From contig CP064985.1 in assembly GCA_016699675.1 (NCBI GenBank), positions 3,844,001 to 3,908,000 of the forward strand: a stretch of DNA of 64,000 bases, read 5' to 3'. The notes below the pieces were generated by a model. It saw only the letters and a list, made by a program, of their open reading frames with translations, did no database searches and was not told where the DNA came from. Shown here piece by piece: positions 26,122 through 33,099 of the stretch. How positions within the stretch are numbered: position 1 is the first letter of the stretch; every line of letters starts with the position of its first letter. Both the position numbers and the translations under genes were made by a program. This DNA is from Austwickia sp. (lineage in GTDB: Bacteria; Actinomycetota; Actinomycetes; Actinomycetales; Dermatophilaceae).

Positions 26122-28057
26122 ATGGCATTGAGCGGCGAGCAGCGCCTCGCGCTGGAGACCAAGGCCGCGCAGCTGCGCCGGTCGACGGTGGACGTCACCT
26201 ACTGGGCCGGGTCGGCCCACATCGGCGGCGGCCTGTCCGTCAACGACCTGCTGACCTACCTCTACTACCACGGGATGCACATCAACCCCGCCGACCCGAG
26301 CGAACCCACGCGGGACCGGTTCCTGCTGTCCAAGGGGCACTGCGGGGCGGCCCTGGTGGGGGTGCTCGCCGACCTCGGCTGGCTCCCCGCCGACGAGCTG
26401 CGCACGTTCAACCTGACGGGGTCCCGGCTGGGCATCCACCTCGACGCGCGCAAGGTGCCAGGGGTGGAGGCCTCGACGGGCTCGCTCGGGCACGGCATGT
26501 CGATCGCGCTGGGGATGGCGCTGGCGGCCCGGCGGCTGGGGCAGTCCTGGCGGACGTACGTCGTGGTCGGTGACGGCGAGCTCAACGAGGGCTCCAACTG
26601 GGAGGCCGCGATGGCGATGGCCCAGTACCGGCTCGACAACGTCTGCGTCACCGTGGACCGCAACCAGTGCATGATCGACGGCCCGACCGAGGACGTCATG
26701 GGCATCGAGCCGATCGACGCCAAGTTCGCGGCCTTCGGGTTCGAGGTGGCCCGCATCGACGGGCACGACTACGACGCGATCGATGCGGCCGTCGAGGCGG
26801 CGAAGGCCGGCTCAGGGCGCCCGTTCGCCATCGTGGCGGACACGATCAAGGCGTGCGGCGTGGACTTCATGGCCGGCGACTATCGCTGGCACTACGGCGC
26901 GATCAACGACGAGATGCACGCCGAGTGCGTGGCGGCGCTGGAGTCGTATGCCCAGCAGCGGCTGCGGGGGCTCGCCGGCTCCGACGTACCGCTTGCGGCA
27001 GCAAGCATCGCGGACCGGCGGGTACGACGGGAGGGGTGGCCTGAGATGGCGGGCGGATTGACCTACACGGTCGAGGAGACCACGAAGCTGTCGACGGCGG
27101 AGATCTACGCCAAGGTCCTCGCCGACCTCGCCGAGGAGCACCCAGAGATCGTCACGCTCACCCCCGACCTGGCGAACTCGACTAAGGTGGGCGTGTTCGA
27201 GCAGCGCTTCCCGGACCGGTTCTACAACTTCGGGATCGCCGAGGCCAACATGATCGGCGCGGCGGCGGGCATGGCGGCCTGCGGGCTGGTGCCGTTCACG
27301 TCGAGCTTCGCGATCTTCAACTCGATGCGCGCGCTGGACCAGGTGCACACCGACGTGTGCTACCCGAACCTGCCGGTGAAGATGATCGGTTCGCACGCGG
27401 GGCTGAGCTTCGGCCAGGCCGGCACGACCCACCACTGCACCGAGGACCTGGCGATCATGCGCTCGATGGCGAACCTCGCCGTGATCTGCCCGGCCGACGG
27501 GATCGAGACGGCGAACGCGGTGGTGGCGGCGTACGAGCGGCCGGGGCCGGTCTACCTGCGCATCAACCGCGGCTTCGACCAAGTGGTCTACGACCGGATG
27601 GACTACGGCTTCGAGATCGGGCGGGCGGTGCAGCTGCACGAGGGCACGGACCTGACGCTCATCGCGTGCGGGTCCGGGGTCTTCCAGGCGGTCCAGGCCG
27701 CCCAGGAACTGGCCGCGACCGACGGGGTCCAGGTGCGCGTGCTCAACATGCACACGATCAAGCCCATCGACGCCGAGGGGATCCGGGCGGCCGTGCAGGA
27801 GACCCGCCGGATCATCACCGTCGAGGACCACACCGTGATCGGCGGGGCTGGGCGGCGCGGTCGCCGAGGTCATCGCGGAGGGCGGGCGGGCCTGCGCCTT
27901 CCGCCGGCTGGGCCTGTAGGACTGTTTCTCCCCCATCGGGCTGCACGAGGACCTGATGAGCCACCACGGCTTCGACACCGTCGGCATCGTCAACACGGTC
28001 CGCGAGGTCATGAAGCTGGACTTCGAGGACACCGACGACTGGGACGACGAGTTCTGA
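26122..28057 (+). pseudogene. Transketolase, N and C parts fused, frameshift plus amber codon
   Basis: The N part (to about residue 300) has SKGHCGAALVG and the thiamine diphosphate motif GDGELNEGSNWEAAMA ending in VDRN. The C part, from ATG 27046, has ETTKLSTAEIYAKVL, FNFGIAEANMIG-like FGIAEANM, GQAGTTHHCTEDLA and MHTIKPID. In most bacteria these are two subunit genes. GGAGGGG lies about 9 nt before 27046, as if a second gene once started there. One extra G in the run 27844-27847 shifts the frame after DHTVIGG. In the restored frame a TAG at 27917-27919 interrupts RLGL-DCFSPIGLHEDL. The original stop TGA is 28055-28057. The substrate is unknown; a two-carbon ketol transfer linked to the aminotransferase product is inferred. 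Confidence 0.85.
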
Positions 28058-28914
28058 TGGGCCCGTCGCCGTCGCCGTCGCCGTCGCTGTCACCCTCACC
28101 GTCGCCGTCACACTCACCGTCGCCGAGCGAGGAGGAGCTGGCCAGCGTCGTCTTCCTGCGGGGCGTCCTGCCGCTGGTGAAGATCTTGGCGGCCGAGGAC
28201 CCGGCGCTGCGCGCCGCCTTCGCCGGCACCGACGGGGTCGTCCAGGTCTCCGCCCGGTGCGGCGCGGAGCTGCGCGCCGTGCACTTCCTCGTGGTGAACG
28301 GGGCGGTGGAGGTGCGCCAGGGGGCGTACGAGCGGCCGGACGTCGAGCTGCGATTCAGGTCGCTGGGGGCGTTCAACGGTTTCTTCCGCGGCACGAGCAA
28401 GCGGCTGCCCCGCATCCGGGGGCTGTCCTCGCCGCGACGGGTCCGGCTGTTCGCCGCGTTCCTGCGCACCCTGCTGCGGTTGTCGGCGCTGCTCGGGGCC
28501 ACGGAGCCGCCGACGTCGGAGCGGGACAAGGCCCTCGTCGTACGGCTCTATTTCGCGCTGCTGTCCGCCGGCATCAGCGGGCTGAACCGGGCCGGCCACC
28601 CGGAGATCGCGGCCTGGGTCGCCCGCTCCCCCGACCGGGTCTACGCGTGGGCGGTGGACGGGCACCCGGAGGTGGCGGCGTACCTGCGGGTGAAGGCCGG
28701 CCGGACGAAGGCGGCGCGCGGGGAGTATCGGCGCAGCAAGCCGTTCTTCACGCTGCGCTTCGACTCGTTGGACTCCGCGCTGGGGATCCTGCTCGACACC
28801 GACGACATGCTCGCCTCGACCGCAGCGGGCAAGCTGATCATGGAAGGCGCACCCGAATTCGGGGCCCAGATCGGGGCGTTCATGCTGGCGGTGGGCGCGT
28901 ACGCGAAGCCCTGA
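28057..28914 (+). CDS. SCP2-like protein 2 with Ser-Pro repeat N-terminus
   Basis: 285 residues from ATG 28057, which overlaps the transketolase stop (TGATG). The first 24 residues are almost pure Ser-Pro, encoded by a degenerate CCGTCG hexanucleotide repeat at about 28065-28130. The core resembles that of the protein encoded at 24008: YERPDVELRFRSLGAFNGFFRG corresponds to its VQLGFATPQHLNALVDG, and both have long amphipathic helices after it. The pair therefore seems to be paralogous and brackets the aminotransferase and transketolase. The frame is intact. No signal peptide is evident. A lipid- or hydrophobe-binding SCP2-type fold is a guess. Confidence 0.6.
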   Translation: MGPSPSPSPSLSPSPSPSHSPSPSEEELASVVFLRGVLPLVKILAAEDPALRAAFAGTDGVVQVSARCGAELRAVHFLVVNGAVEVRQGAYERPDVELRFRSLGAFNGFFRGTSKRLPRIRGLSSPRRVRLFAAFLRTLLRLSALLGATEPPTSERDKALVVRLYFALLSAGISGLNRAGHPEIAAWVARSPDRVYAWAVDGHPEVAAYLRVKAGRTKAARGEYRRSKPFFTLRFDSLDSALGILLDTDDMLASTAAGKLIMEGAPEFGAQIGAFMLAVGAYAKP

Positions 28915-28945
28915 CCGGCACTAGCCTCGGCCGTGGAGGTGTCCG

Positions 28946-29485
28946 ATGCCCACGACCTGGTCCCTGCGGCCCCTGGCCGAGAGCGACGGCGACATCCTGC
29001 GCGCCGCGACACTGGTGAACGTCAACTGGACCGGCGAGGAGCGGTTCATGGCCGCCGATGTCGACGCCCGGCCGGACTTCCGGCACTACGTCGAGCTGCG
29101 GCCGGCGCGTGGCGACTTCGGGGTGGTGGCGGAGTCACCGGGGTCCGAGCCGCATTCATCGAGCGCGGTGCAGGCGTCCGCGGCTGAGGTGGCGGTGGCC
29201 GGCGCGGCGTGGCTGGTGTTCCTGGGCGCGGACGACCCGGGCTACGGATTCGTCGCAGCCGGGGTGCCGGAGCTGAGCATCACGGTGTGGCCTGACTACC
29301 GCGGCCACGGGATCGGTCGGGCACTACTGACGGCCGTGCTGGCTGAGGCCGCCGCGCGGGGCATCGCCGGGGTGTCGCTCAGCGTCGAGTCCGGCAACCC
29401 CGCCGTGCACCTCTACCGCAGTGTCGGCTTCGTCCCCGTGCCGGGCGCAGCGGACGGCACGTACGTCGTGCGCCTCGCGCGGTAG
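28946..29485 (+). CDS. GNAT family N-acetyltransferase
   Basis: A 179-residue acetyltransferase with GGAGGT 6 nt before the ATG. The C-terminal half has the acetyl-CoA loop region DYRGHGIGRALLTAVLAEAAARG, then VSLSVESGNPAVHLYRSVGF, the classic GNAT end motif. A Ser/Ala-rich insertion at about residues 64-80 is not typical. The substrate is unknown. The gene's 3' end overlaps, on the other strand, the tail of a VOC gene remnant. Confidence 0.85.
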   Translation: MPTTWSLRPLAESDGDILRAATLVNVNWTGEERFMAADVDARPDFRHYVELRPARGDFGVVAESPGSEPHSSSAVQASAAEVAVAGAAWLVFLGADDPGYGFVAAGVPELSITVWPDYRGHGIGRALLTAVLAEAAARGIAGVSLSVESGNPAVHLYRSVGFVPVPGAADGTYVVRLAR

Positions 29486-29601
29486 TGGTCCTGCCAGGGC
29501 TCGTCGCCGGCCGGCGGCGTGCCGGACCAGCCGAGGGCCTGCGCCCAGAAGGCAGCCAGCCGCTCCGGGTCGACGGTGTCGATCGTCAGTTGCCAGAACA
29601 C
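29413..29601 (-). pseudogene. N-terminal fragment of a VOC (glyoxalase-like) protein
   Basis: GTG at 29599-29601 starts a frame of 62 residues. MFWQLTIDTVDPERLAAFWAQALGW is the first beta-alpha unit of a VOC/glyoxalase-bleomycin-resistance domain, and GDEPWQDHYR may still belong to it. From about 29485 the frame is simply the antisense of the GNAT gene and stops at 29413. A complete protein would be about 120-240 residues, so the gene is truncated at its 3' end by whatever brought the GNAT gene here. Confidence 0.65.
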
Positions 29602-29644
29602 GAGGCGAGCATCCCGGCCGCGGGCAAGTCGATGTGCATCTCAT

Positions 29645-29664
29645 CTGCATCAATTATGATGCAG
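29645..29664. promoter_or_regulatory. Operator-promoter of the vapBC-type pair
   Basis: A 20-bp palindrome with arms CTGCATCA (29645-29652) and TGATGCAG (29657-29664) overlaps a good -10 box TATGAT (29655-29660). The antitoxin ATG starts 6 nt after the box. This fits autorepression by an RHH antitoxin and a leaderless transcript. Confidence 0.7.
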
Positions 29665-29666
29665 AC

Positions 29667-29897
29667 ATGCGCACCACCGTTGACCTGCCTCCCGCCGTCC
29701 ATCGACGGGCCCGCAGTATTGCCAGCCAACGCGGCATGTCCCTGTCTGCCGTGATCGCCGACCTCGCCATCCGCGGACTCGCCGCGCTCGACGAGCCCGT
29801 CACGCTGACCACCGACGCGCGGACCGGACTCCCCGTCCTGTCCCTAGGTCGGCCCATCTCGACGGACGACGTGGCCGCCGCCCTCGACGACGAATGA
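29667..29897 (+). CDS. VapB-type antitoxin (ribbon-helix-helix)
   Basis: A 76-residue protein. MRTTVDLPPAVHRRARSIA followed by MSLSAVIADLAIRGL is a ribbon-helix-helix DNA-binding domain. The acidic tail ISTDDVAAALDDE would wrap the toxin. It should dimerise, bind the palindrome just upstream and neutralise the PIN-domain toxin, whose ATG overlaps this stop by 4 bp. Confidence 0.85.
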   Translation: MRTTVDLPPAVHRRARSIASQRGMSLSAVIADLAIRGLAALDEPVTLTTDARTGLPVLSLGRPISTDDVAAALDDE

Positions 29898-30286
29898 CCA
29901 CCTTCCTGCTGGACGCCAACGTCGCGATCGCCTTGCTGGTTCTCGACCACGACCACCACGCCCGCGCCAGCTCGTGGTTTGTCGACCAGGCCTCGCTTGC
30001 CGTGTGCCCGGTCGCCGAGGGGGCCGTCGCGCGGTTCCTCCTGCGCGTCGGCGAGTCGGGAGACACGGTGAGCGCGGTCCTGGCGGGCCTGCGCGATCAC
30101 CCGCGCGTGGACTTCTGGCCGGATGATCTGTCCTATGCGGATGTGGGACTGCGCGAGGTGCGCGGTCACCGCCAAGCCACCGATGTCTACCTCGCGGCAC
30201 TGGCCGCCGCCCGTGGCGGTCGGCTCGCCACCTTCGACCGAGGCATCGCGACGCTGCGACCCGAGCAGACGCACCTCATCCCGTAA
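29894..30286 (+). CDS. VapC-type PIN-domain ribonuclease toxin
   Basis: A 130-residue PIN-domain protein. The acidic metal-binding residues expected for an active nuclease are present: D7 (FLLDANV), E42 (VAEGAV), D97 (ATDVYL) and D115 (ATFDRG). It would cleave RNA (often tRNA or rRNA in VapC families) when freed from its antitoxin. Translational coupling with the upstream antitoxin gene (ATGA) is usual. The target is unknown. Confidence 0.87.
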   Translation: MTTFLLDANVAIALLVLDHDHHARASSWFVDQASLAVCPVAEGAVARFLLRVGESGDTVSAVLAGLRDHPRVDFWPDDLSYADVGLREVRGHRQATDVYLAALAAARGGRLATFDRGIATLRPEQTHLIP

Positions 30287-30305
30287 CGCGCCGCGCCGCA
30301 CGGTG

Positions 30306-30376
30306 TCGCGCGACGATCAAAGCCCGCCGCCGAGGCCGTAAACCGCCCGAATTCGGAGCTAATGATCGTCGCGCGA
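30306..30376. repeat. Inverted-repeat element with direct-repeat copy A
   Basis: A 14-bp perfect inverted repeat, TCGCGCGACGATCA (30306-30319) and TGATCGTCGCGCGA (30363-30376), brackets 43 bp. The interval 30323-30375 is repeated at 31025-31077 with 47 of 53 positions identical. Copy B keeps the right arm in altered form but not the left arm. Confidence 0.75.
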
Positions 30377-30512
30377 TACCGCGAGGGTAAAGATCGCGTG
30401 GCCGATGAGGGTTGGCGCGCCGGCCTTGACGGCCGGGACACCAGGGCGCCGCGCACCGGGGCGACGACCGCGCCTCACGACGGATGTCAGACCAGGCCGC
30501 GAAGCTGGCCGG

Positions 30513-30755
30513 GTGAGGATCCTGCGATCAGCGCTCAAACACGGCTGCACTTCGGAGGACATCGCCCACGCGATCGCGTCGGCTTGGCGGCGGACCCAGG
30601 TGGGTGAGGATCCGACGAGGTGGCTCTACGTCGGCGTGGATCCGGCCAGCAGGCCCTTGGAGATCGTCAGCGTTGAGGGGGATGATGGAGGCGAGGTCGT
30701 GATCCATGCGATGAAGCTGCGAAAGAAATACCGGTGGGAAGGAGGACGGAGATGA
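30513..30755 (+). CDS. Small toxin-like protein of a second toxin-antitoxin pair
   Basis: An 80-residue basic protein from GTG 30513. RILRSALKHGCTSEDIAHAI, then WLYVGVDPASRPLEIV, and the end VIHAMKLRKKYR fit a family of small actinobacterial proteins encoded before RHH antitoxins, with a BrnT/RelE-like size and a basic end. It overlaps the next gene by 4 bp (ATGA). The order here is toxin first. RNase activity is inferred from fold-level resemblance only. Confidence 0.7.
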   Translation: MRILRSALKHGCTSEDIAHAIASAWRRTQVGEDPTRWLYVGVDPASRPLEIVSVEGDDGGEVVIHAMKLRKKYRWEGGRR

Positions 30756-30997
30756 ATTTCGAGATTGTCGAGCAGGTGCCCGGCATCAGCGATGAACGGG
30801 TGGCTGAGCTGGCGTCTGAAGCTAAGGCGGGTTACGAGCTGACAGGCCGATCTGCGACGTCCAATCCTCACCACCGCCAGGGTCAACTCGTCCCCACCGA
30901 CCTGCTCGACGCCATCGACAAGCGCGCCGAGCAGGACGGCTTGACCCGCGAGATCATCGTCCGTCAAGCGCTGACCGCCTACTTGCACTCTGCGTGA
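30752..30997 (+). CDS. RHH-type antitoxin of the second pair
   Basis: 81 residues. The ATG has a strong GGAGG 5-6 nt upstream, inside the toxin gene. The C-terminal half, VPTDLLDAIDKRAEQDGLTREIIVRQALTAYL, is a ribbon-helix-helix DNA-binding segment. The N-terminal half is acidic and probably binds the toxin, the reverse of the VapB layout. It is expected to autoregulate the pair. Confidence 0.72.
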   Translation: MNFEIVEQVPGISDERVAELASEAKAGYELTGRSATSNPHHRQGQLVPTDLLDAIDKRAEQDGLTREIIVRQALTAYLHSA

Positions 30998-31024
30998 CGC
31001 GCTCGTCGCGCCGTTCCTCCTGTG

Positions 31025-31077
31025 CCCGCCGCCACGGCTGTAAACCGCCCGCATTCGGAGCTAGTGATCGTTGCGCG
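31025..31077. repeat. Direct-repeat copy B
   Basis: 53 bp with 47 identities to 30323-30375, in the same orientation. The two copies flank the second toxin-antitoxin pair, 649 bp apart. The conserved core includes GTAAACCGCCCG and ATTCGGAGCTA. Confidence 0.75.
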
Positions 31078-31145
31078 CCACCTACGCTCGGCCGGACATG
31101 GGCCAGCCGCTGGAGCTGCGCCGACCCCTATCCGGCGTCGAAGCG

Positions 31146-32443
31146 TCAGCGCAGCGGGTCAAAGGGCGCCAGCACCGGGGGACGGTGGCCGGTGACGATC
31201 TGCTGGGCGAGCAGCTTGCCCGTCACGGGGCCGAGGCTGATCCCCCACATGCTGTGCCCGCCCGCGACGTACACCCGCGGGGAGCGGGTCGCGCCGATCA
31301 GCGGGAGGCCATCGATCGTGCAGGGCCGCGACCCGACCCACTCATCGGCCCGGTCATCGAGCGCCACCCCCCGCAGCAGCGGCCGAGCCGCAGCGACGAT
31401 CGCGGCGATGCGACGCTGGTCGAGGGCCTCCTCGGGCCGGCGGAACTCCATCATCCCGGCCACCCGCAGCCGGTTTCCGATCGGCGTGCAGGCCACCCGT
31501 GCCGCGGGCAGGTAGACCGGCCCGTGGGGCAGGTGCTCGACGTCGACCGTGAACGAGTAGCCGCGGCCGCCCTGGATGACGCGGCGGACGCCGAACCGGC
31601 GGGCGTGGGCGCCGAGCCACGCCCCGGTCGCGAGGACGACCGCGTCGTAGGAGCCGGTCCAGCCCCGGGTGCCGTGCAGCGTGACGCCGTTCCCGCGCTC
31701 GTCGATCCCCATCAGTTCCATGCCCGCCATCAGCCGGCCGCCGCGCGCCGTGACCGATTCGGCGAGGGCGGCCAGGTAGGCCCCCGGATCGAGGAAGCGC
31801 TGGTCCTTGAGGAGGATCGCGGCGGTGACCTCGTCGCTGAGCACCGGCTCGATGGCTCGCGCCTCCGCGCCGGAGAGCACCTCGAATGCCATCCGCTGTC
31901 CGGCTTCCTTGATGTGCTCGATCTCCTCCAGCAGGGTGGCGCGTTCTCGACTCGCCGGTACCCCGCGATGAAGGACTTCGCCTCATGGGTGGGCTCGGCC
32001 ACCCTGCCGGCGGCGAGCTCATCGAACGCGGCCAACGCCTGGTCGTTAAAGGGCACCTAGGACGCCATGTTGCGGCGCCACGCCGCGCCGGTGCTGTTGC
32101 GGGTGAATCCGGCCACGAACCGCAGAAGGTTGGTGTCCGCCCGCGGGGGCACATAAACCGGCGAACTCGGCGACAGGACCGCCCGGATACGGGTGCGCAG
32201 CACCGCCGGCTCGGGCAGCGGGGTCGTGATGCCGGGGGTCAGCCAGCCGGCGTTGCCCCAGGAGGCGCCGGCGGCCACGCCGGTGCGCTCAAGCACGGAC
32301 ACCTCTACCCCGTGCTCCTGGAGGAACCAGGCGGTCGCGAGCCCCACCATCCCGGCGCCGATGACGGCGATGCGCTGCGGGCCGGGACCGGAGTGGGTGC
32401 CTGCGGGGCCGGAGGTGGGAACGGGCTGATCGGGCGTGCTCAT
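31146..32443 (-). pseudogene. D-amino-acid dehydrogenase (DadA-like FAD oxidoreductase), amber codon and frameshift
   Basis: The ATG at 32441-32443 overlaps the CGNR gene stop by 4 bp. The N-terminal part has the FAD motif VIGAGMVGLATAWFL, then GVAAGASWGNAGWL as in DadA. A TAG at 32057-32059 interrupts NMAS-VPFNDQALAAF in frame, and near 31948 one base is missing, after which ATLLEEIEHIKEAGQR and the rest (GAYLAAL, IQGGRGYSF, GGHSMWGISLGP) read in another frame to 31146. If intact, about 432 residues, deaminating D-amino acids to 2-oxo acids. It fits the D-amino-acid theme of the region. The CGNR protein might have regulated it. Confidence 0.83.
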
Positions 32444-33060
32444 GGCGGCGTCCTTGAAGGGGTTGGCGGTCCCCCCATCATGCCCGGGCCGCGCGAAGGT
32501 GGGGCATGAAGGGTTCGGCCGCCTGTGGCCGAGCGTTGCCGGGACCGGTACGCCGCGACAGCCTGACGGTTGCCGCAGGCCGGGGAACAGAACCGCCGCG
32601 AGCGGTTGCGGGAGAGGTCGAGAACGAGGCGCTCGCAGGAGGGGTCGGCGCACAGGCCGAGCCGGGAATGCTCGTCCTCGCGTACGACCTCGATCATCGC
32701 GAACAACGTCTCCACCCAGACCTTGGTGGCGAAGTCGGCATCGGGTGCGGCGGGGTGCACGTGCCAGTCCTGGCCGTCGTGACGCACCAGGCGCACGGCG
32801 AGCGACTCCCGCGCGAGGGCCTCGTTGATGAGCACCGCGGCCGTGTCGCGATCGGCGAGGAGCAGATCCCGCAGCTCTGGCCGCAACTTCCGCACCCGAT
32901 CTAGCTCCGCGCCGGTTGCGGCCAACCGTCCCGTGTAGCCATGGCGTCGATAGAACGCGGCGAGCTGGCCGGGCATCGCCAGCTCTGCGGGTGCCGACAG
33001 GGTGTTGACCAACTCGACGGCCGCGACCAGCGCACTTTCGGCGTCATGGGTGAAGACCAT
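32440..33060 (-). CDS. CGNR zinc-finger / ABATE-domain regulator
   Basis: A 206-residue putative stress-induced transcription regulator. The N-terminal ABATE-type domain spans about residues 10-130. The zinc finger near residues 145-170 has the ligands C-x4-C in CADPSCERL and the pair in RRFCSPACGNRQ, followed by VAAYRSRQR. A proline-rich tail follows. ATG 33058-33060 has a TAAGGT box 6 nt upstream (minus strand), so it is predicted leaderless. It is divergent from the EamA gene and overlaps the dadA-like gene, so it probably controls one or both. Confidence 0.85.
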   Translation of the reverse strand: MVFTHDAESALVAAVELVNTLSAPAELAMPGQLAAFYRRHGYTGRLAATGAELDRVRKLRPELRDLLLADRDTAAVLINEALARESLAVRLVRHDGQDWHVHPAAPDADFATKVWVETLFAMIEVVREDEHSRLGLCADPSCERLVLDLSRNRSRRFCSPACGNRQAVAAYRSRQRSATGGRTLHAPPSRGPGMMGGPPTPSRTPP

Positions 33061-33099
33061 GTTGACACCTTACCTGCTCGGCGCCTAGTGTCATGAGCC
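33061..33099. promoter_or_regulatory. Overlapping divergent promoters of the CGNR and EamA genes
   Basis: For EamA, TTGACA (33062-33067), an 18-nt spacer and TAGTGT (33086-33091) are followed after 8 nt by the ATG at 33100. For the CGNR gene, TAAGGT (complement of 33067-33072) lies 6 nt from its ATG. The EamA -35 box therefore sits between the CGNR -10 box and start, so the two promoters cannot easily be occupied together. Confidence 0.7.

Noticed and set aside
27917..27919. Pyrrolysine or other amber recoding in the transketolase
   Set aside because: The gene also carries a frameshift, neighbours are broken, and TAG ends intact genes here such as the GlmL-type gene. Kept only as a low-interest check.
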